This document shows, one piece after another, positions 1-8,990 of a stretch of 64,000 nucleotides of DNA. Every line of letters starts with the position of its first letter. The first letter of the stretch is position 1. The translations under genes were made by a program, and so were the position numbers. The stretch lies in NCBI RefSeq assembly GCF_028283705.1, contig NZ_JAPWKD010000020.1, positions 1 through 64,000 of the forward strand, written 5' to 3'. Origin of the DNA: Pantoea sp. (lineage in GTDB: Bacteria; Pseudomonadota; Gammaproteobacteria; Enterobacterales; Enterobacteriaceae). The notes under the pieces were generated by a model. The model was given only the letters and a program-made list of their open reading frames with translations. It was not told where the DNA came from and did no database searches.

Positions 1-29
1 AAACTAAATCTTTTAATTTTGGTTTACAA
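1..29. promoter_or_regulatory. BirA (biotin repressor) operator, left edge cut
   Basis: The first 29 bases carry AAACTAAATC and, after a short T/A-rich centre, GGTTTACAA. The two arms form the interrupted palindrome TTGTAAACC/GGTTTACAA that BirA binds between bioA and bioBFCD; only the outer TTGT of the left arm is outside the window. It lies directly upstream of bioA, as in E. coli. The divergent bioB should therefore begin just left of the window. Confidence 0.85.
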
Positions 30-34
30 TACCC

Positions 35-1324
35 ATGTTCACTCAGGATGACCTCGATTTTGACCGCCAGCATATCTGGCACCCCTATACCTCGATGCAG
101 AATCCATTGCCCTGCTACCCGGTGGTAGCGGCACACGGATGCCAGTTACAGCTGGCCGATGGACGCGAACTGGTGGATGGTATGTCGTCCTGGTGGGCCG
201 CGATTCACGGTTATAACCATCCCCGCCTCAATCAGGCGATGCAGGCGCAAATCAGCCAAATGTCACACGTGATGTTTGGCGGTATCACCCATCCGGCCGC
301 AGTGGCGTTGTGTCGCCAGTTGGTGGCGATGACGCCCGAGTCGCTTGAATGCGTATTCCTCGCCGATTCAGGTTCGATCGCCGTCGAAGTGGCGATGAAA
401 ATGGCGTTGCAATACTGGCTGGGACGCGGCGAAACCCGACAAAAATTCCTCACCCTGAAACGCGGTTATCACGGCGATACCTTTGCCGCCATGTCGGTGT
501 GCGATCCCCACAACTCGATGCACAGCCTGTGGCGCGGTTATCTGCCGGAGCATCTGTTCGCAGCTGCACCGCAGCTGGGGTTTGATGAGGCGTGGCAGGA
601 GGAAGATTTCGCCGATTTTGCCTGTCTGGCGGAGCAGCATCATCAGCAGATTGCGGCGGTGATTCTGGAGCCGATTGTGCAGGGTGCAGGCGGCATGCGT
701 TTTTATCATCCGCGTTATCTGCAACAAGTGCGTGAACTGTGCGATCGCTACGGTTTGCTGCTGATTGCTGATGAGATCGCCACCGGATTTGGCCGCAGCG
801 GTAAATTGTTCGCCTGTGAACATGCCGGGATCACACCGGATATTTTGTGTCTGGGGAAAGCGCTGACCGGCGGCACCATGACGCTCTCCGCCACCCTGAC
901 CACCCGTGAAGTGGCGGACACTATCAGCCGTAGCGCGGCAGGCTGCTTTATGCATGGCCCGACCTTTATGGGTAATCCGCTGGCCTGCGCGGTGGCAGTG
1001 GAAAGTCTGACCATGATTAATGAAGGCCACTGGTCCACCCAGGTGCCCGATATTGAGCAGCAGCTGCGTGCCGCGCTGTTGCCATTGCGCAGCCATCCCG
1101 CCGTCGCAGATGCGCGCGTGCTGGGGGCGATTGGCGTGATTGAGACCCACCAGGCGGTGGATATGGCGGCGTTACAGCAGTTCTTTGTTGAGCGTGGGGT
1201 GTGGATCCGTCCGTTCGGACGCTTAATTTATCTGATGCCGCCGTATGTGATTTCCGCCACTGAGCTTTTGAAACTCACCGACGCGGTGCGTGATGCGCTG
1301 GATTTTTCGCATCATTTTCAGTGA
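35..1324 (+). CDS. bioA: Adenosylmethionine--8-amino-7-oxononanoate aminotransferase BioA
   Basis: PLP-dependent class III aminotransferase that converts 8-amino-7-oxononanoate to 7,8-diaminononanoate, using S-adenosylmethionine as amino donor, in cytoplasmic biotin synthesis. The 429 residues match the usual BioA length. Visible signatures are the N-terminal HIWHPYTSM, the DGMSSWWAAIHGY segment, the cofactor-site DEIATGFGRSGKLFACEHA and the PLP-lysine segment LCLGKALTGG. The ATG sits just behind the BirA operator, so repression by biotinyl-AMP-loaded BirA is expected. The gene is followed by an inverted pair of REP elements and then convergent pgl. Confidence 0.97.
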   Translation: MFTQDDLDFDRQHIWHPYTSMQNPLPCYPVVAAHGCQLQLADGRELVDGMSSWWAAIHGYNHPRLNQAMQAQISQMSHVMFGGITHPAAVALCRQLVAMTPESLECVFLADSGSIAVEVAMKMALQYWLGRGETRQKFLTLKRGYHGDTFAAMSVCDPHNSMHSLWRGYLPEHLFAAAPQLGFDEAWQEEDFADFACLAEQHHQQIAAVILEPIVQGAGGMRFYHPRYLQQVRELCDRYGLLLIADEIATGFGRSGKLFACEHAGITPDILCLGKALTGGTMTLSATLTTREVADTISRSAAGCFMHGPTFMGNPLACAVAVESLTMINEGHWSTQVPDIEQQLRAALLPLRSHPAVADARVLGAIGVIETHQAVDMAALQQFFVERGVWIRPFGRLIYLMPPYVISATELLKLTDAVRDALDFSHHFQ

Positions 1325-1334
1325 GATAAAAACA

Positions 1335-1357
1335 GCGCGATAAATCGCGCTGCTACG
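1335..1357 (-). repeat. GTAG-type REP element
   Basis: A 23-base element with hairpin GCGCGATAAATCGCGC followed by the CTACG tail (CGTAG on the other strand), with one change (TGCTACG for CGCTACG). It lies 10 bases after the bioA stop and pairs with an opposite-facing copy 44 bases on, the BIME arrangement. The hairpin may also protect or end the bioA transcript. Confidence 0.85.
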
Positions 1358-1400
1358 ATCAAGTGCCGGATGCCTGTCCCGTCCAAAAACCGCACCGCCC

Positions 1401-1423
1401 CGTAGCGGCGCGATTTATCGCGC
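1401..1423 (+). repeat. GTAG-type REP element
   Basis: Full 23-base copy: CGTAG, then GC, then the hairpin GCGCGATTTATCGCGC. It faces the copy at 1335-1357. Read on the minus strand it sits downstream of pgl and is followed by a GC-rich stretch and a T run (1385-1389 as A on the plus strand), so it may contribute to ending pgl transcription. Confidence 0.88.
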
Positions 1424-1443
1424 AAGGTTTTAAGCGCAAGGAT

Positions 1444-2442
1444 TTAATCCAGCGAGTGAATCACCACCCACATCGGGCCTTGCCCTACCGCATAGCGCGC
1501 CAGCGGTGTCAGCAGACCACGATCGTCGCTGATTTTGTACACTTCGATATGGTGAGATTTCTGTCCCGCCGCTACCAGGTACTTGCCGCTGTGGTCGATG
1601 TTAAAACCACGCGGCTGCGTTTCCGTCGGCTGGAAACCTTCGAGGGTCAGCAGGCCACCGTCTTCACTGACGCTGAACACTGTGATCATGCTGCTGGTAC
1701 GGTCGCAGGCGTACAGGTGACGCCCGTCCGGGGTAATGTGAATATCTGCCGCCCAGCGGGTGTCAGAGAAGTTCTCAGGCATCATGTCCAGCGTCTGCAC
1801 GCACTCGATCTGACCGTGCGGGTTGCGGAGCTGCCAGACGTCAACGCTGCTGTTCAGCTCGTTTACGCAGTAGCCGTAGCTGCGATTCGGGTGGAACGCG
1901 ATATGACGCGGACCAGCCCCTTCCACGGTGGTCACCTGCGCTGGCGGACGCGGCATCAGCGTACCGTCACTGCTCAGCTTGAACAGGCAGATACGGTCCT
2001 GCTTCAGTGCCGGAACAAACAGCGTCTGATTTTTCACATCAATATTGGCAGAGTGGCAACCATCCAGCTCACCAATCACCTGGCTCGGGGCCTGCGGCAC
2101 ACCATCGCTACCAATCGGACTGACGCTGACACAGGCATCGTTGTAGGAACCGCAGAACAGATAGTTACCGAGACGGTCGGTGGAGATATGTGTCGGGCTG
2201 CCCGGCAGTGGGGCTTCACCCGCTTCGCTCAGCGTGCCATCAGCAGCGATGCGGTAGGCCAGCACACGGAAATTCGGACGCACGCCGACATAGAGGAAAT
2301 CTTTCTTCGGGCTGACCACCATAGGCTGCACCTGACCCGCAACATCCGTCACCTGCAGTAACGTCAGCGCGCCATCTTCCTGTAGCTGCCAGGCATGGAT
2401 TTGCTGGCTCTCGGGGCTGGCGGTATACACGACTTGTTTCAT
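1444..2442 (-). CDS. pgl: 6-phosphogluconolactonase (YbhE/Pgl type)
   Basis: Seven-bladed beta-propeller lactonase that hydrolyses 6-phosphogluconolactone to 6-phosphogluconate in the oxidative pentose phosphate pathway. The start was set at 2442: the protein then begins [18 protein letters not shown], has 332 residues and is preceded by an AAGGAG ribosome site; the upstream 41 in-frame codons look like leader. Family signatures include [12 protein letters not shown] and the [15 protein letters not shown] segment near the C-terminus. The neighbours pgl-ybhA-modC are in the E. coli order. Confidence 0.95.
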   Translation of the reverse strand: MKQVVYTASPESQQIHAWQLQEDGALTLLQVTDVAGQVQPMVVSPKKDFLYVGVRPNFRVLAYRIAADGTLSEAGEAPLPGSPTHISTDRLGNYLFCGSYNDACVSVSPIGSDGVPQAPSQVIGELDGCHSANIDVKNQTLFVPALKQDRICLFKLSSDGTLMPRPPAQVTTVEGAGPRHIAFHPNRSYGYCVNELNSSVDVWQLRNPHGQIECVQTLDMMPENFSDTRWAADIHITPDGRHLYACDRTSSMITVFSVSEDGGLLTLEGFQPTETQPRGFNIDHSGKYLVAAGQKSHHIEVYKISDDRGLLTPLARYAVGQGPMWVVIHSLD

Positions 2443-2600
2443 GCGTTCTCCTTGTTCGGCTTGCAAAAGCAGTGTAGTCACTGTAGCAGCGATGTCGTTT
2501 TGGACGGTGGAATGCTGATTTGTGCCCGTGGTTTTTGCCCAGCGCGGTTGCCCGGTGTAGACCATTCCGGCAGCTAAAATCTCCCACCACGGAAAACGAA

Positions 2601-3421
2601 ATGAGCTCCCGAGTTATTGCCCTTGACCTTAGACGGCACCCTGCTGACCCCCGCGTAAAACTCTTCTGCCTGCTTCCCTTGACCGCGCTGGCGCGCGCAC
2701 AGCAGCCGGGTATCAACTGATTATCGTCACGGGTCGACATCATGTTGCCATTCATCCTTTTTATCAGGCGCTGCAACTGGATACACCCGCAATCTGTTGC
2801 AACGGCACCTATTTGTATGATTATCAGGCAAAAAAAGTGCTGGCATCCGATCCGCTGGAGAAATCACAGGCGGTACGCGTGATTGAAATGCTCGACCAGC
2901 AGGACATTCACGGCCTGCTATATGTCGATGACGCGATGCTTTACCAGCATCCATGTCGTGCGTACGCAAAACTGGGCCAGGAATCGCTGCCGGTTGCACA
3001 GCGTCCCACCTTTACCCAGGTGGCGTCGCTCGGGCAGACGGCGCAGGAGGTGCAGGCCATCTGGAAATTTGCCCTCACCGATGAAAATGGCGACAAGTTA
3101 CAACAATTCGCTGAGCAGACCGAAGCCGAACTGGGGCTGGCTTGTGAATGGTCGTGGCACGATCAGGTAGATATCGCCCAGCGCGGCAACAGCAAAGGAA
3201 AACGCCTCGCGCAGTGGGTGGAGAGCCAGGGTCTGAGCATGAAAGATGTGCTGGCATTCGGTGATAACTACAACGACCTCAGCATGCTGGAAGCCGCCGG
3301 AACCGGCATTGCGATGGGCAACGCGGATGAGGCGGTCAAAGCCCGCGCGGACGTGGTGATTGGCGACAATACCACCGACACCATCGCCGAGGATATAGAA
3401 TCTACAAAACCCGCGCGATAA
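2601..3421 (+). pseudogene. ybhA: YbhA-like HAD phosphatase, broken by multiple indels
   Basis: Homologue of the Cof-type HAD phosphatase YbhA (pyridoxal phosphate phosphatase; about 272 residues in E. coli). The start [10 protein letters not shown] is followed by a frame break; restoring single bases near 2630, 2656, 2684 and 2703 recovers DGTLLTP and then GYQLIIVTGRHHVAIHPFYQ. From about 2705 the frame stays open through CCNGTYLYDY, but around 2951-2982 two further compensating shifts hide an expected VRTQNWAQ segment. The HAD motif AFGDNYNDLSMLEAAGTGIA is intact. The last codons run into a REP element, which supplies the stop. Either a decayed gene or a stretch of poor consensus sequence; the total span matches the family length. 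Confidence 0.8.
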
Positions 3422-3435
3422 ACCGCGCCGCTACG
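3413..3435 (-). repeat. GTAG-type REP element at the 3' end of ybhA
   Basis: Near-complete copy with hairpin GCGCGATAAACCGCGC (one change from the common ATAAATC) and tail CGCTACG. The TAA that ends the ybhA frame (3419-3421) is inside the hairpin, so the element lies across the gene end instead of between genes. Confidence 0.82.
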
Positions 3436-3458
3436 GGATGTGCCTGAATCGCGACGAA

Positions 3459-4515
3459 TCAGGCGGTAATTGAGACGCTTTTAATCTGGGCATACAGCCA
3501 CTGATCTGGCCGGATGCCCAGCTCATCCCGCGCCCACGGCGAGATGCGCGCCCACAATTCGCTGATGCCGATGCGCAGCTTCACTTCCACCTGATCGTCA
3601 ATCTCCAGCAACTCCACCACCTGAGCGGGCAGGACGTTGCGATTGCTGCTGTTTTGCGGCGGCTGCAGCACCAGTGACACATCGGAGGACTGAATGCGAA
3701 TGCGCAGCACGGTTTTCAGCGGCGATCGACCCTTCTTCACCCACAGATGTTGATCGCCAAGCGCCAGCGCGGTCATCGCATAGTGCGGATGGTGCTCCAG
3801 CACGCTCACTTTCAGCACGCTGCTCTGCTGATCCGGCGGCAGCCACGGGTTCATGACCCGGCTTCCCCACACCTCTTCCAGCGATCCAAACGCCTTGACC
3901 ACCCCCGCTTCGAGCACCATCACTTTGTCCGCCAGATGCAGAATTTCGTCGAGGGAGTGGCTGACGTAGAGCATCGGGATATTGATTTCGCGCGCCAGGC
4001 GTTGCAGATAAGGCATCAGCTCACGTTTGCGTGGCAGATCGAGCGAAGCCAGCGGTTCATCCATCAGCAGGATATCCGGTGCGGTCAGCAGTGCACGACC
4101 AATCGCCACGCGTTGTTTCTCACCGCCCGACAAAGAAGACGGCGCACGCCGCAGCAGCGGTTCCAGACCGAGCAGCGCCACCAGGCTATCAAACTGCGGC
4201 TTCATCGTGGCGGCCATGCCGTATTGCAGATTGCCGCGCACCTTGTAGTGCGGAAAGAGGCGTGCATCCTGAAACACATAGCCGATGCGGCGCTTTTCAG
4301 GGGGCAGGCAGACGTGCTTTTCCGTATCGTTCAGCACGCGGTCATTGAGCACTATGCGCCCGCTTTGCGGACGCGTTAAACCACCGATGGCATTGATCAG
4401 CGAGGTTTTACCGGCCCCGGAGACGCCAAAAATGGCGGTAATACCTTTGCCGGGAGTATCTCATCCACTTGCAGGCAGTGCGTGCCCAGCGGCTGGGTAA
4501 AATTGAGTTCAGCAT
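3459..4515 (-). pseudogene. modC: Molybdate ABC transporter ATPase ModC, N-terminal frameshifts
   Basis: Cytoplasmic ATPase of the ModABC molybdate importer. The frame open from 4352 gives Q-loop VGYVFQD-like [13 protein letters not shown], signature [15 protein letters not shown], Walker [14 protein letters not shown] and a C-terminal TOBE (molybdopterin-binding) domain. The Walker A segment ([13 protein letters not shown]) is upstream in another frame. One base appears missing at about 4509 (CTGAAC for CTGGAAC) and one at about 4444-4445 (AAGGTATT for AAGGGTATT). Restoring both gives 352 codons, exactly the E. coli length, so these are two recent deletions or consensus errors in an otherwise intact gene. 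If real, ModC would lack its P-loop. Confidence 0.88.
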
Positions 4516-5206
4516 GATTATCCCCCAGCCGTTTGCGGCCCCGGCGTGCCAGCCATTCGGATACCATCAGCGACAGCAGCGCCAGTAAAATGGAGATCGC
4601 ACACAGCCGTGCCGCCGCATTTTCCGCCCCGGGCGTTTCAATCAGGGTAAACATCGATGAGGGAATGGTGCGCGTTTCGCCAGGAATATTGGAGACAAAG
4701 GTGATGGTGGCACCAAATTCGCCCAGCGAGCGGGCAAAGGCCAGCACCGTGCCAACGATAATGCCAGGAAACGTCAGGGGTAAGGTGATGGTGAAGAATA
4801 CGCGCCAGCGCCCCGCACCCAGGGTGCGCGCCGCCTGTTCCAGCCGGGTGTCGACGCCTTCCAGCGCCAGGCGAATCGCCCGTACCATCAGCGGAAACGC
4901 GATTACCGCCGCGGCAATGACCGCACCGCGCCAGCTAAAGGCAAAACTGATACCGAACCAGTCATACAACCATTGGCCGATAAAGCCACGGCGTCCGAGG
5001 GAAATCAGCAGCAGATAGCCCACTACCACGGGTGGCAACACCAGTGGCAGATGGATCAGGCTATCCAGCAGGGTTTTGCCTGGAAACTGGCAGCGTGCCA
5101 GAATCCAGGCCATCAGGATGCCAAACGGCAGGCTGCACAGCACCGCCACGCAGGAGACTCTCAGGCTGAGAAACACCGCCTGCCATTCAGGATCACTCAG
5201 TATCAT
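4397..5206 (-). CDS. modB: Molybdate ABC transporter permease ModB
   Basis: Inner-membrane channel of ModABC. It begins [18 protein letters not shown] and shows hydrophobic helices ([18 protein letters not shown]) and the EAA loop around [21 protein letters not shown], which docks on ModC. As read, the frame continues through the start of modC to 4397 (269 residues). The C-run at 4522-4526 probably lacks one base: with it restored, the frame ends at 4518 with 229 residues, the E. coli length, two bases before the modC ATG. The extra C-terminal 40 residues are therefore likely artefactual. The start overlaps the end of modA by 4 bases. Confidence 0.93.
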   Translation of the reverse strand: MILSDPEWQAVFLSLRVSCVAVLCSLPFGILMAWILARCQFPGKTLLDSLIHLPLVLPPVVVGYLLLISLGRRGFIGQWLYDWFGISFAFSWRGAVIAAAVIAFPLMVRAIRLALEGVDTRLEQAARTLGAGRWRVFFTITLPLTFPGIIVGTVLAFARSLGEFGATITFVSNIPGETRTIPSSMFTLIETPGAENAAARLCAISILLALLSLMVSEWLARRGRKRLGDNHAELNFTQPLGTHCLQVDEILPAKVLPPFLASPGPVKPR

Positions 5207-5976
5207 TTCTTCGGCGTAAATCCATACTGTTTAAACACTGCGGCGGCTTCCGGCCCCTGCAAATATTTGTAGAAGGCCTCAACCGGCGCACGTTGATGTT
5301 CTTTGACAATCGCCATCGGATATTCCACCGGTTTGTGGCTATCTTCCGGGAAACGACCGACAACCTGGACTTTATCACTGGCGACCGCATCAGAACCGTA
5401 AACAATGCCGTAAGGCGTTTCATTACGTTCGACCAGCGCCAGCGCCGCACGCACGCTATTGCCCGGTGCCAGCACTGGCGCTAAGGTGTCCCATGCGCCC
5501 AGTTTCTGTAATGCTTCTTTGGCGTAAATCCCGGCCGGTACATGGTCCGGATCGCCCACCGCCAGACGCTCGCCTTTCAGCAGGCTTTTCCAGTCGGTTT
5601 TTTCATTGATGGTGACTTCTTTAGCGTTGTTGCTGCGCGGAGCCACCAGCACCAGATCATTGCCCAGCAGGGTATAGCGCGTGTTGTCGATCACGCTCTT
5701 TTTCTGCACCGCATCATCCATCCACTGCTGGTCGGCAGAGATGAACAAATCCGCTGGCGCGCCCTGTTCAATCTGGCGTGCCAGCGTGGACGAAGATGCA
5801 AAAGATGACACCACCTCAACGCCGGTCTGCTTCTGATATTGCGTGCCAATTTCCTGCAACGCATTGGTCAGTGAAGCCGCAGCAAACACGGTGATTTTCT
5901 CTGCGGCCAGTGCCGGTCCGGTCAGTGAGAAAGACAGAACGGCAACGGCACCCCAGCGGTAATGTTTTGATAGCAT
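5203..5976 (-). CDS. modA: Molybdate-binding periplasmic protein ModA
   Basis: Soluble receptor that binds molybdate or tungstate and delivers it to ModBC. The 257 residues start with a signal peptide ending in GPALAAEK. ModA signatures seen are KITVFAAASLTNALQEIG, SFASSSTLARQIEQGAPADLF with oxyanion-binding serines, and GIVYGSDA near the C-terminus. It is first in the modABC operon, overlapping modB by 4 bases, with a ModE-type operator just upstream. The gene itself shows no frame damage, unlike modC. Confidence 0.97.
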   Translation of the reverse strand: MLSKHYRWGAVAVLSFSLTGPALAAEKITVFAAASLTNALQEIGTQYQKQTGVEVVSSFASSSTLARQIEQGAPADLFISADQQWMDDAVQKKSVIDNTRYTLLGNDLVLVAPRSNNAKEVTINEKTDWKSLLKGERLAVGDPDHVPAGIYAKEALQKLGAWDTLAPVLAPGNSVRAALALVERNETPYGIVYGSDAVASDKVQVVGRFPEDSHKPVEYPMAIVKEHQRAPVEAFYKYLQGPEAAAVFKQYGFTPKK

Positions 5977-5990
5977 TTTTATCTCCTTGT

Positions 5991-6016
5991 TACGTTATAT
6001 ACTGAATACTACAACG
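5991..6016. promoter_or_regulatory. Probable ModE operator of modABC
   Basis: TACGTTATATACTGAATACT followed by ACAACG, immediately upstream of modA. It has the layout of the E. coli modA operator (CGTTATAT, about 7 bases, then a degenerate ATAACG arm). ModE with molybdate would repress modABC from here. Assigned by pattern and position only. Confidence 0.7.
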
Positions 6017-6073
6017 CAAGGTTTGATGCTGTCATGAGCTTTATATCGGCAGGATTTGACGGAAGTTAAGGAC

Positions 6074-6096
6074 AAAACGCCCGCGAGATGCGGGCG
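6074..6096 (-). terminator. Rho-independent terminator of acrZ
   Basis: On the minus strand a 7-bp stem CGCCCGC/GCGGGCG with a 5-base loop is followed by TTTTG, starting 9 bases after the acrZ stop codon. Confidence 0.8.
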
Positions 6097-6104
6097 CTGG
6101 AAAA

Positions 6105-6260
6105 TCAATGTGAGCCGTTGGCGGAACGATCGTCACGACGGCCAAATTTGGAGATGACGTTAAACACTTCGCCGAGGCCGTAAATCAGGCCCAGCATGAT
6201 AGCCATAACAATCGGCACCATAATCACGGCGACGGCCAGGCTTTTTAGCAGTTCCAGCAT
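6105..6260 (-). CDS. acrZ: AcrAB-TolC efflux pump accessory protein AcrZ
   Basis: A 51-residue single-pass inner-membrane protein starting [16 protein letters not shown]. It is one bent hydrophobic helix (about residues 5-32) with a charged tail ending [12 protein letters not shown]. AcrZ lies in a groove of AcrB and adjusts which drugs the pump exports. The sequence resembles E. coli AcrZ (49 residues, [20 protein letters not shown]) and the position between modA and modE is the same. Too short for a default gene search, but has its own terminator. Confidence 0.95.
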   Translation of the reverse strand: MLELLKSLAVAVIMVPIVMAIMLGLIYGLGEVFNVISKFGRRDDRSANGSH

Positions 6261-6381
6261 GGAAACCTCACGCAGAAAATAAAAAAGTGATTGTAACGTC
6301 CTGAGAATAAAGTGCCATGCCCTTTTCGTGCTTTTACTTTAACAGCTGATTAGAATCGACAGACAAACCTAAGGAGCTGAC

Positions 6382-7164
6382 ATGCAAGCTGAACTCTCTC
6401 TTCATATTCGTCTGCAACAGAAGTTGTTTGCCGATCCGCGTCGTATTGAGCTGCTGAAGCGCATCCAGGAAACCGGCTCCATTAGCCAGGGGGCAAAACT
6501 GGCGGGTATCAGTTACAAAAGTGCCTGGGATGCCATCAACGAAATGAACCAACTGGCCGATCAAACGCTGGTAGAACGTGCCACCGGTGGCAAAGGCGGC
6601 GGTGGAGCGCAGCTGACGCGTTACGGCGAACGCCTGATCCAGCTGTTTCAGCTGATGGAGCAGATTCAGCAAAAAGCCTTTGATGTATTGAAGAATGACA
6701 GCCTGCCCCTCGATAGCCTGCTGGCGGCGATTGCCCGTTTCTCGTTACAGACCAGCGCGCGTAACCAGCTTTTTGGTACGGTGCTGACACGTGATCACCA
6801 GCAGGTGGTACAGCATCTTGATGTGCTGCTGAGCGATGGCGTGACCCGCCTGCAGGTGGCGCTGACCCAGCGCAGCGCCGAGCGTTTGCAGCTGGAAAAC
6901 GGCAAAGAAGTGCTGGTGCTGATCAAAGCGCCGTGGATTCAGGTCAGCCGTGCTGCCAGCCAGAGTGATAATCAGCTGGCTGTGCAGATCACCGCCATCG
7001 AACCCGGCGATCAGGTGAGCGAAGTGCTGCTGGCATTGCCGGGGGGAGAAATTCTGTGTGCTACCGTCCCTAACAGCGAAGTGGCACAGCAGAATCTACA
7101 GGCTGGCGATAACGTCACCGCCAGTTTTAATGCGGAACACGCCATCATCGCCACACTGCTCTGA
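6382..7164 (+). CDS. modE: Molybdate-responsive transcriptional regulator ModE
   Basis: Dimeric DNA-binding protein that senses molybdate and represses modABC. The 260 residues have an N-terminal winged helix (RIELLKRIQETGSISQGAKL, ISYKSAWDAINEMN) and two C-terminal Mop/TOBE repeats (about 130-190 and 195-260, with NQLAVQITAIEPGDQVSEV). An AAGGAG ribosome site precedes the ATG. It is divergent from acrZ and modA, and the candidate operator at 5991 is its expected target. Confidence 0.97.
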   Translation: MQAELSLHIRLQQKLFADPRRIELLKRIQETGSISQGAKLAGISYKSAWDAINEMNQLADQTLVERATGGKGGGGAQLTRYGERLIQLFQLMEQIQQKAFDVLKNDSLPLDSLLAAIARFSLQTSARNQLFGTVLTRDHQQVVQHLDVLLSDGVTRLQVALTQRSAERLQLENGKEVLVLIKAPWIQVSRAASQSDNQLAVQITAIEPGDQVSEVLLALPGGEILCATVPNSEVAQQNLQAGDNVTASFNAEHAIIATLL

Positions 7165-7240
7165 AATCCTGGCCATGATTTGACTTCATTGGCAGCGGTC
7201 GCTACAACTGAGTGACACGATGCATAAAATGGAATAAATC

Positions 7241-8716
7241 ATGGCTTCATTGCAAATTTCGCAAGGCATGTTTCGTCTTAGCGACACCCGAGTGCTGTCC
7301 CTCAACGATTTAACCCTTAACAGCGGTGAAAGCTGGGCCTTTGTCGGTGCCAACGGCAGCGGCAAGTCATCGCTGGCACGCGCGTTATCAGGTGAACTGC
7401 TCGCGGGTAAAGGCAGCGTCAGCCATAACTTTCAGCGTCCGACGCGTTTATCACTGGAGCAATTGCAAACGCTGGTGACCGAAGAGTGGGAACGCAATAA
7501 CACCGATCTGCTCAGTGAAGGCGAAGATGACACCGGTCGCACCGCCGCGCAGATCATTCAGGATGAAGTGAAGGACGAAGCACGCTGCGAGGCGCTGGCG
7601 CAGCAGTTTGGTATCAGCTATCTGCTCGATCGTCGCTTCAAATATCTTTCCACCGGCGAAACCCGCAAAACGCTGCTGTGCCAGGCACTGATGGCGCAGC
7701 CGGACCTGCTGATCCTCGATGAACCCTTTGATGGCCTGGATGTGGCGTCCCGTGCCAGCCTGGCGCAAACGCTGAGCGATCTGCATCAGCAGGGTTACAC
7801 CGTGGTGCTGGTGTTGAACCGCTTTGATGATATTCCTGATTTTGTTCAGCAGGTTGGCGTGCTGGCGGAATGCACCCTGACGCACGTCGGCGAGCGCCGC
7901 GCGATTCTGGCGGAAGCGCTGGTGGCCCAGCTGGCGCACAGCGAGAAGCTGGAGGGAATGGCGCTGCCGGAGGCCGATGCGCCCGATCAGCTCCCGCCGC
8001 TGGCGGATGATGCGCCGCGCGTGATTCTGCGCAACGGCGTGGTGTCCTATAACGACAAACCGGTGATTAACGGCCTGAGCTGGCAAGTTAATCCTGGCGA
8101 GCACTGGCAGATTGTCGGACCGAACGGCGCAGGCAAATCCACCCTGCTCAGCCTGGTGACCGGCGATCACCCGCAGGGCTACAGTAACGATTTAACGCTG
8201 TTCGGTATCCGGCGCGGCAGCGGGGAAACCATCTGGGACATCAAACAACATATTGGTTATGTCAGCAGCAGCCTGCATCTCGATTATCGCGTCAGCGTGA
8301 ATGTCCGCACCGTGATTCTGTCGGGTTTCTTCGATTCGATTGGCCTGTATCAGGCGGTGTCCGATCGACAGAAAGCGCTCGCGCGCCAGTGGCTGGCCTT
8401 GCTGGGGATGGATAACGCACTGGCCGATGCCCCCTTCCATAGCCTGTCATGGGGCCAGCAGCGGCTGGTGCTGATCGCACGCGCGCTGGTCAAACATCCC
8501 GCGTTGCTGATCCTTGATGAGCCATTGCAGGGCCTGGATCCGATCAACCGCCTGCTGGTACGCCGTTTTGTTGATGTGTTGATTGGTGAGGGGCGGACGC
8601 AATTGCTGTTTGTTTCGCACCATGCTGAGGATGCACCGCAGTGCATCACCCATCGTTTGAGTTTTGTGGCACAGGATGACGGTGGCTACGGCTACCAACA
8701 GGAAAAGCTGCGTTAA
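7241..8716 (+). CDS. modF: ModF, duplicated ABC ATPase
   Basis: Cytoplasmic protein of 491 residues with two tandem ABC domains and no membrane part. The first has Walker A FVGANGSGKSSLA, signature LSTGETRKTLL and Walker B LLILDEPFDGLD; the second has IVGPNGAGKSTLLSL, LSWGQQRLVLIARAL and LLILDEPLQGLD. It follows modE as in E. coli; the cellular role of ModF is not settled, though co-location links it to molybdate metabolism. In E. coli galE comes next, but here two REP elements and the gal promoter follow. Confidence 0.95.
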   Translation: MASLQISQGMFRLSDTRVLSLNDLTLNSGESWAFVGANGSGKSSLARALSGELLAGKGSVSHNFQRPTRLSLEQLQTLVTEEWERNNTDLLSEGEDDTGRTAAQIIQDEVKDEARCEALAQQFGISYLLDRRFKYLSTGETRKTLLCQALMAQPDLLILDEPFDGLDVASRASLAQTLSDLHQQGYTVVLVLNRFDDIPDFVQQVGVLAECTLTHVGERRAILAEALVAQLAHSEKLEGMALPEADAPDQLPPLADDAPRVILRNGVVSYNDKPVINGLSWQVNPGEHWQIVGPNGAGKSTLLSLVTGDHPQGYSNDLTLFGIRRGSGETIWDIKQHIGYVSSSLHLDYRVSVNVRTVILSGFFDSIGLYQAVSDRQKALARQWLALLGMDNALADAPFHSLSWGQQRLVLIARALVKHPALLILDEPLQGLDPINRLLVRRFVDVLIGEGRTQLLFVSHHAEDAPQCITHRLSFVAQDDGGYGYQQEKLR

Positions 8717-8735
8717 GGTCCACACCCAAACACAT

Positions 8736-8758
8736 GCGCGATAAATCGCGCCGCTACG
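8736..8758 (-). repeat. GTAG-type REP element
   Basis: Complete 23-base copy, hairpin GCGCGATAAATCGCGC plus CGCTACG, 19 bases after the modF stop. It pairs with a degenerate opposite-facing copy 16 bases further on. Confidence 0.88.
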
Positions 8759-8774
8759 CCAGGTGCGATCATAA

Positions 8775-8795
8775 GTAGCGGCACGATTATCGCGC
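8775..8795 (+). repeat. Degenerate GTAG-type REP element
   Basis: GTAGCGGCACGATTATCGCG: one base substituted and one T missing from the loop side compared with the full copies. Inverted partner of the element at 8736-8758. Confidence 0.75.
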
Positions 8796-8806
8796 CACAC
8801 CCATTA

Positions 8807-8822
8807 ATGTAACCGTTACCAT
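8807..8822. promoter_or_regulatory. Candidate GalR/GalS operator (upstream)
   Basis: ATGTAACCGTTACCAT fits the 16-base GalR consensus GTGKAANCGNTTNCAC apart from the outer bases. Its centre is 78 bases from a second match at 8885-8900, both upstream of galT. Confidence 0.65.
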
Positions 8823-8884
8823 TTCCCTGCCCACTTATTCAGAAAACGTAGTACATAAACCCACAAAATGAGAATCGTCACCTT

Positions 8885-8900
8885 GTGTAAACGATACCAT
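8885..8900. promoter_or_regulatory. Candidate GalR/GalS operator (promoter-proximal)
   Basis: GTGTAAACGATACCAT differs from the E. coli gal external operator GTGTAAACGATTCCAC at only two positions. It lies about 90 bases before galT, so the operon promoter should be close by. Together with the site at 8807 it suggests repression of galTKM through a DNA loop. Confidence 0.78.
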
Positions 8901-8990
8901 TTATCCAGACTGGATCACGCTTTCAGTCTGCCCTTTGTGCTACTTTGATCGAAGTCATTTTTATCTGTTTGTTTTTTACCAGGATCACAC

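Noticed and set aside
1363..2361. A 332-codon plus-strand open frame
   Set aside because: Antisense shadow of pgl; composition (Arg/His/Val-rich) and lack of a ribosome site argue against a gene.
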